A DNA stretch of 64,000 bases from an uncultured Acidobacteriia bacterium (GTDB lineage: Bacteria > Acidobacteriota > Terriglobia > Bryobacterales > Bryobacteraceae). The notes below the pieces were generated by a model, which was not told the DNA's origin, ran no database searches, and saw nothing but the letters and a program-made list of their open reading frames with translations. This document shows positions 27,069-36,321 of this stretch, one piece after another. How positions within the stretch are numbered: position 1 is the first letter of the stretch; each line of letters starts with the position of its first letter. Where the stretch lies: contig CAIQWJ010000010.1 in NCBI GenBank assembly GCA_903875575.1, positions 1 through 64,000 of the forward strand. The letters run 5' to 3'. Made by a program: the position numbers and the translations under genes.

Positions 27069-28720
27069 ATGAGCTGCCGATAAAGCTCCGTCTGCCGTTT
27101 CGCGATTGCGTCCCAGTCGTAAGCTTCTTCCACGCGCCGCCGCCCGGCGGTTGCCAGTTGATTTCGCTCCTCGGGTGAATGCATCAGACGCTCAATCGCA
27201 GCGGCCATCTCCGCGCCGGTATTCGCCAGAATAAAGTCCCGGCCTGAAACCAGGTCGAGGCCGTTTACGCCGGCGGGCGTGCTGACGACAGGCCTTCCAC
27301 AGGCCATCGCTTCGAGGATCTTGAGGTTTGTTCCTGCTGAAGCCACCAGCGGGGCGACGACAATCGCAGCCCGTTGGTAAGCGGGGCGGACGTCAGCCAC
27401 GAACCCTTCCATTTCAATACCCGAATCCTCACCTGCCGGGATCTGAAAACTCCGGCGGTGGTGGTCGAGAAAGTACTCGTGACTGGCCCCGGCGATGACG
27501 TGTAATCGGACTTCCGGAGCGCTCCTGCGAAGCGGTTTCCAGGCCTCATTGAGAAAGAACTCCAGGCCAAGCACGTTGGGGAGATGCGAGAAGGATCCGA
27601 TGAACAGAAGTCGGCAGGGCTCAGGCTCCCCTGCGGCCATTTCGAAGCGCCGGAGGTCCACCCCGTTAGGCAGGACGGCGGTGCGGGCACCCGCAACCGT
27701 CGCCTCGTCTTTGGCCGACATGGTGACGACGCAGGCCATTTTCGTCCAGGCCTCTGTTTCATAGCGCCGCCACCGTTTCAGTTCGCGGTGCAGATCCCAA
27801 TCGTCGCGATCGCGGGCCATTTGCCCGTAAAGATCGAAGGTGATGTCGTGCTCCACCAGGATCGGGCGGGCGGGGGCGCAAGCCTCCGCATACTGCGCCA
27901 TGTGGGTGAACTCCAGTTGCGCGATGACCGGCTTCCACTTGCGGACGGCATCGCGGAGGGATGCACGGAACACGGCGGAAGCAAACTCCCCGACTGTTTC
28001 CGGTTGCCCGGAATTTGAGACCAGATGAGAACCCGGGCGCCGGACGAAGATGACTTCGACAAAGATCGCCAGAAGTTCCGGCGCAGGTGGGGCGTCGCTT
28101 TCCGTGAAGCAGACCAGAATCTGATCCCAGTCGGCAGCCGCTCGCTGTGTGAGGTTATAGATACGAACTGCCCCTCCGTGCGAAAGGGGAAACGGCACGT
28201 AGGCGCTGACGACCAACACAGTCGGCTTGCCGGAGGCAGCCTTGCCGGGATAGACACTTGAGGTCTCCGTGAGCAAGGCTGGTGCAGATTGTTCCAGGGT
28301 GTGGTCGCCGGCCCCCAGGTGCCAGCGCACGAAGTTTCGCAGGCGCCAGAAACAATGGCGCGCTATGGCGGGCAGGCTGCCGGGACGCAGCATGAAATCG
28401 TTCAGGTTTTCGTTGATGGCGAGGAAATAGAGGGGCGCCTGTACGAGCGCCAGCAGGCGCATGCGACGAAAAGGCACGCGGGGAACCAGCAGGACGCCTG
28501 CCAGCCGAATCGACTTGTTGCGAAAGGTATGCCGGCAGCGGCGCAGGTTTTCGACGAAGCCGCCTCGATAGCGGACCCAGTGTACGTCGCGATCCGGGGG
28601 CGGGAATTCCGATACGACGTATAGCGGCAATTCGGGAAACAAGTCGCGCATGCGCCCGATCAACCGTGCGTTCAGTTCGTCGGTCCCCGATGCGAACGCG
28701 ATCTTGATCTTTGGCTTCAA
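27047..28720 (-). CDS. Glycosyltransferase (GT4-like)
   Basis: ILEAMACGRPVVSTPAGVNGLDL and CRLLFIGSFSHLPN motifs. Confidence 0.88.
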   Translation of the reverse strand: MKPKIKIAFASGTDELNARLIGRMRDLFPELPLYVVSEFPPPDRDVHWVRYRGGFVENLRRCRHTFRNKSIRLAGVLLVPRVPFRRMRLLALVQAPLYFLAINENLNDFMLRPGSLPAIARHCFWRLRNFVRWHLGAGDHTLEQSAPALLTETSSVYPGKAASGKPTVLVVSAYVPFPLSHGGAVRIYNLTQRAAADWDQILVCFTESDAPPAPELLAIFVEVIFVRRPGSHLVSNSGQPETVGEFASAVFRASLRDAVRKWKPVIAQLEFTHMAQYAEACAPARPILVEHDITFDLYGQMARDRDDWDLHRELKRWRRYETEAWTKMACVVTMSAKDEATVAGARTAVLPNGVDLRRFEMAAGEPEPCRLLFIGSFSHLPNVLGLEFFLNEAWKPLRRSAPEVRLHVIAGASHEYFLDHHRRSFQIPAGEDSGIEMEGFVADVRPAYQRAAIVVAPLVASAGTNLKILEAMACGRPVVSTPAGVNGLDLVSGRDFILANTGAEMAAAIERLMHSPEERNQLATAGRRRVEEAYDWDAIAKRQTELYRQLIHDLSRS

Positions 28721-28753
28721 AAGGCTTCCGGCGCTCCCTGGCCATTATCACTT

Positions 28754-30259
28754 GTGCGACAATCGCCCCACATCACTGCTACAATCGCCGAAAGCCTTGT
28801 GCGTACCGTAGATCTTGCCATCATCGCCGCTTATCTCGCCGGAGTCACCTGGTTTGGTGCGCGCTTCAAGCAGAGCCAGAACTCGCTCAAAGACTATTTT
28901 CTGGGCGGCCAGACCGCCCCCTGGTGGGCGATTGCCCTCTCTATTGTTTCAGCCGAAACCAGTACCCTGACCATCATTGGCACGCCACCGCTTGCGTATG
29001 CCGGCAGCTTCGTGTTCCTGCAGGTTGTTTTCGGTTATCTGCTGGCCAGGGTGGTGATTTCCACTATTTTCCTGCCGCGTTATTTTGAACGCCAGATGTT
29101 CACGGCTTATGAGCTGATGCAGCGACGCTTCGGTCCGAACGTGCGCAAGGTTGCCTCAGGGATCTTTCTGGTGACGCGTGCGCTGGCGGAGGGTGTGCGC
29201 GTATTTGCCATTTCCATCGTGATTTCCATCCTCCTGAAGACGGGCGGTGCCGCGTCCATTGCGGTTATCATGGCGCTGACACTCTTCTATACGTTTGAGG
29301 GCGGGATGACGGCCGTGATCTGGACGGATGTGGTCCAGATGTGCATGTATGTGGTGGGTGCTTCGGTCAGTTTTATCGTGCTGGTGAATAAAATTCCGGG
29401 CGGCTTCGGACACGCTCTGGATTTGGCGTCCGCCGCCGGCAAACTTCAGGTTTTTGATTTCCAGTGGTCCTGGACCAAACCCTACACGGTATTCGCGGGT
29501 TTTGTGGGTGGCTGCTTCCTCACCACTGCAAGCCACGGTACGGATCAATTGGTGGTCCAGCGGTTGCTGAGCGCGAAGAATCAGGGTCAGAGCCGGGCTG
29601 CGCTGTTCTCCAGCTGGATCGTCATCTTCGTGCAGTTCACTTTGTTTCTCACGATCGGGATGCTGCTTTGGGTCTACCGGACCGGGCAACCTCCGCTGGC
29701 GCAGCCAGACCGGCTGTATCCCTTGTTCATCTGGGAGTCGCTGCCGGTTGGCGTGGCGGGTCTGGCGATGGCCGCCATCATTGCGGCGGCCATGGCGAAT
29801 CTCTCGGCGGCGCTCAATTCACTGGCTTCGGCCACGGTGGTCGATTTCTACGAGCCGCTCTCAAAGAAGCTCCAACTCCCGGCTCATTACCTGAAGGTTG
29901 CGCGGATTTCCACCGTGGTCTGGGGTATTATTCTGGGCGCGATCGCATTGGTGGCAAGTCAGTGGGGTTCTGTGCTGGAAAGCGGACTTCGTATCGCCTC
30001 GGTGACGCTGGGCATCCTGTTGGGCCTCTTTCTGCTGGGCGTGCTGACGAAGAAGCCCGGCGAAAATGCCGCAATTGCGGGCGTGCTGACGGGCCTGGCC
30101 GCGATGCTTTACGTGAAATTTGCCACGAGCGTGCCTTTCACGTGGTGGGTCATGATCGGTAGCGGTACGACATTCGGAGCCGGTTACCTTTCGTCATTCC
30201 TGATACCCGGAGCGCGAATTCGAGACGGAAACGATACGGAACGGACGCCAAACAGATGA
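28754..30259 (+). CDS. Sodium:solute symporter family protein
   Basis: VDLAIIAAYLAGVTWFGARFKQSQNSLKDYFLGGQTAPWWAIALSIVSAETST; many TMs. Confidence 0.9.
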   Translation: MRQSPHITATIAESLVRTVDLAIIAAYLAGVTWFGARFKQSQNSLKDYFLGGQTAPWWAIALSIVSAETSTLTIIGTPPLAYAGSFVFLQVVFGYLLARVVISTIFLPRYFERQMFTAYELMQRRFGPNVRKVASGIFLVTRALAEGVRVFAISIVISILLKTGGAASIAVIMALTLFYTFEGGMTAVIWTDVVQMCMYVVGASVSFIVLVNKIPGGFGHALDLASAAGKLQVFDFQWSWTKPYTVFAGFVGGCFLTTASHGTDQLVVQRLLSAKNQGQSRAALFSSWIVIFVQFTLFLTIGMLLWVYRTGQPPLAQPDRLYPLFIWESLPVGVAGLAMAAIIAAAMANLSAALNSLASATVVDFYEPLSKKLQLPAHYLKVARISTVVWGIILGAIALVASQWGSVLESGLRIASVTLGILLGLFLLGVLTKKPGENAAIAGVLTGLAAMLYVKFATSVPFTWWVMIGSGTTFGAGYLSSFLIPGARIRDGNDTERTPNR

Positions 30260-31632
30260 AATCGACGACATCAGAACCTAAAGTTCACGAGCTCAAGCGA
30301 GATCTTGGCCTCGCGGCCGCTCTGGCAATTGTGATCGGAACCGTTATTGGGAGCGGCATTTTTCGGGTTCCGCAGACCATGATTAACAATGTGGGCACCG
30401 TGCCGCTGGTGTTTTTGGTCTGGGTGGTAGGCGGCGCTTTGTCTCTGGCCGGCGCGCTGACCTATGCCGAACTTGCTGCCGCGATGCCCGGCGCGGGTGG
30501 CGAATATGTTTACCTGACGGAGGCCTGGGGGCCGGTATGGGGCTTCCTTTATAGCTGGACACAGATGTGGATCGGGAAGAGTGGCTCTATCGCCACACTA
30601 GCCACGGCTTTTTTTGAATACACTGCGCACTTCGTACCGCAATTCGAGAATGTCTGGATTTCGTTGGGACCGTTCCCGATCAAATACGGGCAGGTCTTCG
30701 CTCTGGTCCTGATTCTGGTGCTCGGTCTGGTGAACTATTTTGGAGTCCGTTTTGGCGGTGGCGTACAAATCGCGATGACGGTCGTCAAAGTGGGGCTGAT
30801 CGTTTTTGTGGTGATTGCCGGACTTCTCTACGCCCATCCGGCGTCTACAGGGGTTCCCCCGCTCGGCGTGCCGGGAATCGCAACAGGGTTCTTCGCAGCC
30901 CTGGTGGCGGCCCTCTGGGCTTATGACGGCTGGAACAATGTCGGCATGGTGGCCTCTGAGATTAAGAATCCCCAGCGAAATCTGCCCCTGGCGCTCATTA
31001 TGGGTACGTCTTTGGTGATTGGCATCTATATGCTGGCGAACTGGGCCTATTTCCGGGTGCTCACGCCGGTTGAGGTGGGTGCCCACAAACTGGTGGCGGC
31101 AGAGATGATGCAGCGCATTCAGGGCCCGGCCGGTGCGGCGTTGGTCTCCATTGCGGCCATGATCTCGATATTCGCGGCGCTGAACGGGTCGATACTGACC
31201 GGGGCCAGGGTGCCGTACGCCGCAGCCCGGGACGGTCTGTTCTTTAAGGCGGCGGCCCGGGTCCATCCGGTATTCCGTACTCCCGGAGTTTCTATCCTGA
31301 TGGTGTCCGGTTGGGCGGCGCTGCTGGTGCTGTCGGGTAAGTACGACGATTTGTTTAATTTCGTCATTTTCGGCAGCTGGATTCTCTATGCAATGGCCGC
31401 CGCATCGGTTTTTGTTCTGCGAAGGAAACGGCCGGACCTGATTCGTCCTTACAAAACCCTGGGCTATCCGGTAGTGCCGATCCTCTTCCTGATTGGCGCT
31501 GCCGCCCTGGAGCTGAGCACACTGCGCGACCGCCCGGTGCAATCCATAGCTGGAATTGTGTTGATTTTGCTCGGATTACCCTTCTATTTTTACTGGAAAC
31601 GAAGGCTTCCGCTGGCTCGTCCTACCCGGTAA
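30256..31632 (+). CDS. APC-family amino acid permease
   Basis: LGLAAALAIVIGTVIGSGIFRVPQTM; ATGA overlap with symporter. Confidence 0.92.
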   Translation: MKSTTSEPKVHELKRDLGLAAALAIVIGTVIGSGIFRVPQTMINNVGTVPLVFLVWVVGGALSLAGALTYAELAAAMPGAGGEYVYLTEAWGPVWGFLYSWTQMWIGKSGSIATLATAFFEYTAHFVPQFENVWISLGPFPIKYGQVFALVLILVLGLVNYFGVRFGGGVQIAMTVVKVGLIVFVVIAGLLYAHPASTGVPPLGVPGIATGFFAALVAALWAYDGWNNVGMVASEIKNPQRNLPLALIMGTSLVIGIYMLANWAYFRVLTPVEVGAHKLVAAEMMQRIQGPAGAALVSIAAMISIFAALNGSILTGARVPYAAARDGLFFKAAARVHPVFRTPGVSILMVSGWAALLVLSGKYDDLFNFVIFGSWILYAMAAASVFVLRRKRPDLIRPYKTLGYPVVPILFLIGAAALELSTLRDRPVQSIAGIVLILLGLPFYFYWKRRLPLARPTR

Positions 31633-31683
31633 CGTTTCAATTTGAAATGGTACTACCCGGTAACGGTTCAATTTGAAATGGTA
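31622..31683. repeat. Two tandem 31-bp direct repeats (1 mismatch) CTACCCGGTAACGKTTCAATTTGAAATGGTA
   Basis: Read directly; first copy includes the permease stop codon. Confidence 0.9.
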
Positions 31684-31707
31684 CTAATGGTACGGGGATT
31701 TTATTTC

Positions 31708-31725
31708 CGTTCCATATTTGGAACG
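31708..31725. promoter_or_regulatory. Inverted repeat CGTTCCA-TATT-TGGAACG, candidate operator
   Basis: 7-bp perfect arms upstream of the 31866 ORF. Confidence 0.4.
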
Positions 31726-31865
31726 ATAGCTTGCATTTCTCCATACATTTGGGGTACAACGTTAATTGTGTGATTCATTGATTTGAGGGTTTCTGTTCTG
31801 TATCTGGAACGGCTGACCAACGAATCGGTAAATGGAGAACAAAAACACTACCTTGGAGGTCGGGA

Positions 31866-32069
31866 ATGGACGTATCAAAAATTCTTGGCGAATTGAAGCA
31901 GGAACGGGAGCAACTGGAAGAGGCGATTCTTAGTCTGGAGCGCCTTGCGAGTGGACGTGGTAAACGCCGCGGTCGCCCGCCATCATGGATGATCGAAGCA
32001 AAAAAGCGCGGTCGGCCGGTGGGAAGTAAGAACCGGGCGGGGCAGAAGACCGTTTCCGCCGCTGCTTAG
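31866..32069 (+). CDS. Small AT-hook-like basic protein
   Basis: 67 aa; helical N-terminus, then KRRGRPPSW and KKRGRPVGSK; GGAGG upstream. Confidence 0.65.
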   Translation: MDVSKILGELKQEREQLEEAILSLERLASGRGKRRGRPPSWMIEAKKRGRPVGSKNRAGQKTVSAAA

Positions 32070-32299
32070 TTCACCGTTTCACAGGTACGCACTCGTCTCA
32101 ACTGGTGGCGCCGGCACTTTGCGTGCCGCGTCGAGACTCTTCCCGAAGCTGGTTCACGAGAGAAATGCGTGTGCGGACTTAGGAAATGACCGACTTCGTT
32201 GGTGGCGGGTTCAATAAATGAATCTCCCCGTTACGTCTGTGTTGCCCCGATGTGGGCTTTCGTGATGTACTTCATGGGAGGTACAGCAGGCTGAACTTC

Positions 32300-32326
32300 A
32301 ATGGCGACCCTCGGAGGGTCGCCATT
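32300..32326. terminator. Hairpin AATGGCGACCCTC/GAGGGTCGCCATT between convergent genes
   Basis: 13-nt perfect inverted repeat just downstream of both convergent genes. Confidence 0.6.
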
Positions 32327-32341
32327 TCATTGACTCGTGAA

Positions 32342-34576
32342 CTATTGATAAATAAGGTACTTACTGCGGATCGCCAGGAACTCCGTCACCCCCGTATTTG
32401 CTGGCTGCGAGGCATCCTGCCCAGCCGAGAGTGCCTTCACGACTCCGGAACTGCCGATAAGTTTCCGATTCACCGTCCAGTCTATCTTCCCCGGATAGAG
32501 CTTTCCAAGCGCCCCAGCCAGTTCGATACCCAATCGCGTGGCAGAAAACGATTCGCGGTCTGTCAACTCCAGGCCAACCCCCTGTAATCTCTTTCCGCTA
32601 AGATTCGAAGATGTCGGCGTAAATTCCGCCGGACGAAACTTAATGCCGGGAATCCCTCTTGAAGTCAAATACTTAGCCAGTTCTGGTCCGTTGATCCAGT
32701 CCGCTCCGATTTGCTCGAATGGTGTATCCGTTCCGCGGCCAACCGAGTAATTTGCCGACGATTCCAGAAGGGCCAGGCCGGGATAGAGGATGGCTTCGTT
32801 CAAATTGCGGATATTGGGGGAAGGATTCACCCATGGCTGACCGGTTGCGTCAAACCACTGCGCTCGTTTCCAGCCGGTCATTTCCACAATGTGCAGGTCC
32901 GCGCCGAGTTTGAGTTCGCCGTTCTCAAGACGCGCCAATTCTCCGATGGTAAGTCCATGGCGCAACGGCAATGGAAAGGCCCCAATGAACGACAGTTGGT
33001 CCGGATCGAGCATAGGGCCTTCCACGTGGTTTCCCGTCAACGGATTGGGCCGATCCAGAACATAGAACCGGATTCCTGCTTTTGCAGCCTCCTGCATGGC
33101 ATAAAGCATCGTCGATTCGTAGGTGTAAAAACGAACACCAATATCCTGCATATCGAAGACCAGAGTATCGATACCCTTCAGCATTTCAGGCGTGGGTCTG
33201 GTGGTGGTTCCATAGAGGCTCCAGATGCGGAGGCCGGTTGCCGGATCGGTCGCGTTTGCAATACCCGGACGGTCTTCCACACCCGCAAATCCATGTTCCG
33301 GAGAAAACAGCGCGACCACCTCGACGCCCGCCTGCTTCATCAGATCGACATTGCGTCTGCCCTCCCGGTCCACGCCAGTCTGGTTCGTGATCAGGCCAAC
33401 CTTTTTGCCCTGAAACTCACGGAAATGGTCTCCCACAAGGACGTCGAGACCCGCGCGGGTTCCGTAACCCACTGATTTCGCCACGATGGTGGCGACCGCC
33501 CTGCGGAGCGGCGTGATCGCCGTGCGGGCATGCGGGTGCACGGAGTTCGCCAGCAGGATAACGTAGGTCTTAGAGGCGGGGTCGATCCAGAATGACGTTC
33601 CTGTAAAACCGGTGTGGCCAAAGGTTGTCCCCGCCGGGAAGAGGTTGCCCCGATTTCCGGAATAGCGGGAATCGACATCCCATCCGAGACCGCGGACATC
33701 CGCCATGCCGGGTGGCGATGCGGGGGTTGTGAAAAGCTGCACGGTGGAGGGCTTAAAGATGCCCTTGCCGCCATCAAGAATCATCTGGCAGAATTTCGCC
33801 AGATCGTCGGCCGTCGAAAAAACTCCGGCGTGACCGGCGACTCCGCCCATGAAACGCGCCGTGGGATCATGCACGACACCACGCAGAATTTCTCCATCTT
33901 TTTGCTGCTCGGTGGGTGCAATACGGGCCCGGACGCCGGCATTCGGCAGATAGCCGGTGTCCGTCATCCCCAGCGGCGTGAAAAGGATCTTCCGCACGTA
34001 TTCATTTTCCGGGAGGCCGCTCAGACGATGAATGATTTCGCCGAGCAGGATGAAATTGATATCGCTGTAAACGAATTTCGTTTTCGGCGGGCCGGTGGGC
34101 TTGTCGATCAGGGCGCGATGAATCCCTGTATCGTAACCGCTCCAGACCGGGTCGAGATCCAGATCGCCGCGAAAACCGGAATAGTGAGTCATCAGATCCC
34201 GGATCGTGATGGGGCTGCGGCCACCCTGAAACTCCGGCAGGTATTTCGTGACCAGGTCGTCAGGAGCGAAGCGGCCCTCGTCGTAGAGCGACATCATCGC
34301 GCTTGTAGTCGCGACGATCTTTGTCAGAGACGCGATATCGAAAACGGTATCGACCGTCATCGGCTCATGCGTGGGTGCCTGCGAGCGTTCGCCGTAGGCT
34401 TTGCGATAGACTACTTTGCCGTCGTGACCGATGAGCAGCACTGCTCCGGGGATTTTGTCTTCACGAATCGCCTGATTGATGGTGGAATCGAGTTCCGACA
34501 CACCGGGAAAACTCTGGGCGTTCGCGCTGACAGCGCTGAGAACAAGGATGGCGGCGAAAAGCCGGGCAAGCTTCAT
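32342..34576 (-). CDS. Fusion: N-terminal beta-lactamase-family serine hydrolase (AmiE-like) + C-terminal NamZ-like exo-beta-N-acetylmuramidase (DUF1343)
   Basis: 744 aa; SLTK, YSD, HTG motifs then LDVLVGDHFREFQGKKVGLITNQTGVDREGRRNVDL..SPEHGF. Confidence 0.9.
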   Translation of the reverse strand: MKLARLFAAILVLSAVSANAQSFPGVSELDSTINQAIREDKIPGAVLLIGHDGKVVYRKAYGERSQAPTHEPMTVDTVFDIASLTKIVATTSAMMSLYDEGRFAPDDLVTKYLPEFQGGRSPITIRDLMTHYSGFRGDLDLDPVWSGYDTGIHRALIDKPTGPPKTKFVYSDINFILLGEIIHRLSGLPENEYVRKILFTPLGMTDTGYLPNAGVRARIAPTEQQKDGEILRGVVHDPTARFMGGVAGHAGVFSTADDLAKFCQMILDGGKGIFKPSTVQLFTTPASPPGMADVRGLGWDVDSRYSGNRGNLFPAGTTFGHTGFTGTSFWIDPASKTYVILLANSVHPHARTAITPLRRAVATIVAKSVGYGTRAGLDVLVGDHFREFQGKKVGLITNQTGVDREGRRNVDLMKQAGVEVVALFSPEHGFAGVEDRPGIANATDPATGLRIWSLYGTTTRPTPEMLKGIDTLVFDMQDIGVRFYTYESTMLYAMQEAAKAGIRFYVLDRPNPLTGNHVEGPMLDPDQLSFIGAFPLPLRHGLTIGELARLENGELKLGADLHIVEMTGWKRAQWFDATGQPWVNPSPNIRNLNEAILYPGLALLESSANYSVGRGTDTPFEQIGADWINGPELAKYLTSRGIPGIKFRPAEFTPTSSNLSGKRLQGVGLELTDRESFSATRLGIELAGALGKLYPGKIDWTVNRKLIGSSGVVKALSAGQDASQPANTGVTEFLAIRSKYLIYQ

Positions 34577-34599
34577 TCGACTATTATGCCGGAGCCGCG

Positions 34600-35532
34600 C
34601 TATTCGGCGTAATAGGCCGTGCGGGAGCGAATGATCGCCGATGGATGTTTGGCACGGGCGGCGGGTGACAGGTCAACCTTCAGATGCCGCAGAGCCCCGG
34701 GTGCCGCATCAGGCTGTCGGAAATACAGGGAATATCGGGTTCTGCTGCGCTCCAGTGCCGCGCGAAGCGCAGTCTCGACATTCGGCGTTTGCTGCACCAC
34801 GCCGCCGGTCTGGTCAGCGATCCGGCGAACATCCTGTAACTTGAGACCCGCCAGCGACTGCGAAACCTTCTCATCCCACATCGGAGCGGAAGACACCACC
34901 AGGCCGTCCACTGCGGCGGATGCGGCCCATATCTCGTGCAACGCGGTGGCCTCGGTTGTGTCGGCGCGCGCGGCGTTATCGGTCAGCACCAGGATGACAT
35001 TCGGCGCTGCGGAGGCGGGGCCAAGGTATTTAGCGGCGTCCGCCAGTGCCCGGTAGATATCTGTTCCACCGCCGAGGGGTTTGCCAGAGAGTTTTGAGAC
35101 GCCCACGATAATTGCGCCCCGGTCTGCTGTTAACGGCACGCGAACCGTTGCTTTTTTGTCGAACGTGAGGAGAGCTACCTGGTCGTCCGGATGCAGGGCT
35201 GACATGGCGGCGAGACCGGTCTGCGCCAACTGACGGGCGGCCGGTTGCATGCTGCCACTCGCGTCGAGCAGCAAGGCCAGTCGAATAGAGCCGGATTCGG
35301 CGGCGAAGTCTGCGATCGGCTGGGGCTGGCCTTCATCGAGAATGACAAAGTCTTCCGCCTGAAGGCCGGCGAGTACGCGGCCATTCTCTTCCGCCAGGGT
35401 TTCGGCGCGAATCAGGGTCGTGCCGGAGCGAAATGTCTGGGCGGAGGCGGCGATGGAAATCGCGGTGGCGAAGAAGGCAATCAGGACGATCCTGGACTTC
35501 GACGCCGGGCTTTTATGCGGTTGACTATTCAT
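34600..35532 (-). CDS. VWA-domain protein (VWFA-related), exported
   Basis: Start trimmed to ATG 35532 (MNSQPHKSPASKSRIVLIAFFATAISIAASA); MIDAS DASGS. Confidence 0.8.
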   Translation of the reverse strand: MNSQPHKSPASKSRIVLIAFFATAISIAASAQTFRSGTTLIRAETLAEENGRVLAGLQAEDFVILDEGQPQPIADFAAESGSIRLALLLDASGSMQPAARQLAQTGLAAMSALHPDDQVALLTFDKKATVRVPLTADRGAIIVGVSKLSGKPLGGGTDIYRALADAAKYLGPASAAPNVILVLTDNAARADTTEATALHEIWAASAAVDGLVVSSAPMWDEKVSQSLAGLKLQDVRRIADQTGGVVQQTPNVETALRAALERSRTRYSLYFRQPDAAPGALRHLKVDLSPAARAKHPSAIIRSRTAYYAE

Positions 35533-35631
35533 GGGAGAAATGTATAGGACCGGGGCGAGGTTGCATCTCGCCGCGCGGTCTGGTATAACTCCACGGTATA
35601 TTATTGACACGTTAATCGCTCGTCCCTGACT

Positions 35632-36285
35632 ATGGCAACCACTAAGAAGACTCCCGCGGCACCCTCCGCGAAGGCCGCTAAAGCGCAACCAGCCGCTCGT
35701 GCGGTGCCAACCAAACCGTTGGTGCCGGTGAAATCAGCTTCCGAACTGAAAGCCGCCGCGGCTCTGGAAGCGGCGGTGGCGCAGGGCAGAGCCGCGCTTC
35801 AGTTGCAGATGAAGCAGTGGGAACAGGCTGTGCAGCTGTTTACCCAGAAAAAATATAAAATGGCAGAGGTTCGCTTCGGAGAAGCCGCCAGCGGACCGGC
35901 CGCGCACATTGCCGACAAAGCCCGGTCATACGCGCAGATCTGCGCCCGCAAAACACAGGGGTCTGACGTCAATCTTCATACCGCCGATGACCACTTTAAC
36001 TATGGGGTTGAGCGGCTCAACGCCCGCGATATGGAAGTGGCCCGGAAGCACCTGGACCAGGCGCTGGCGCTGGAACCCGATGCCGAGCACATCCTGTTTA
36101 CCCTGGCATTGTGCTGCGGTCTCTCCGGTGATGGTATCGCTGCGTGTGAGAATCTGAAGCGTGCCATCGCGCTGGAGCCAAGAAACAGAATCCTCGCAAG
36201 GCAGGATCCGGAATTCATGGCGCTTGCGCAGCAATTGCCGGCGCTGCGCGGCGTTCTGGCGGCGGAGAATTCGGATAGCTACTAA
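35632..36285 (+). CDS. TPR-like protein with K/A/P-rich N-terminus
   Basis: 217 aa, FNYGVERLNARDMEVARKHLDQALALEPDAEHILFTLALCCGLSGD. Confidence 0.7.
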   Translation: MATTKKTPAAPSAKAAKAQPAARAVPTKPLVPVKSASELKAAAALEAAVAQGRAALQLQMKQWEQAVQLFTQKKYKMAEVRFGEAASGPAAHIADKARSYAQICARKTQGSDVNLHTADDHFNYGVERLNARDMEVARKHLDQALALEPDAEHILFTLALCCGLSGDGIAACENLKRAIALEPRNRILARQDPEFMALAQQLPALRGVLAAENSDSY

Positions 36286-36321
36286 GCACACGCCACGGAT
36301 CCGGGGCATTCAAAATCAGGT

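Noticed and set aside
30598-31542. 314-aa minus-strand ORF
   Set aside because: Antisense to the APC permease; H/Q/R-rich shadow ORF.
32070-32299. Possible sRNA in the intergenic gap before the hairpin at 32300
   Set aside because: Only the hairpin is supported; no clear promoter identified by eye.
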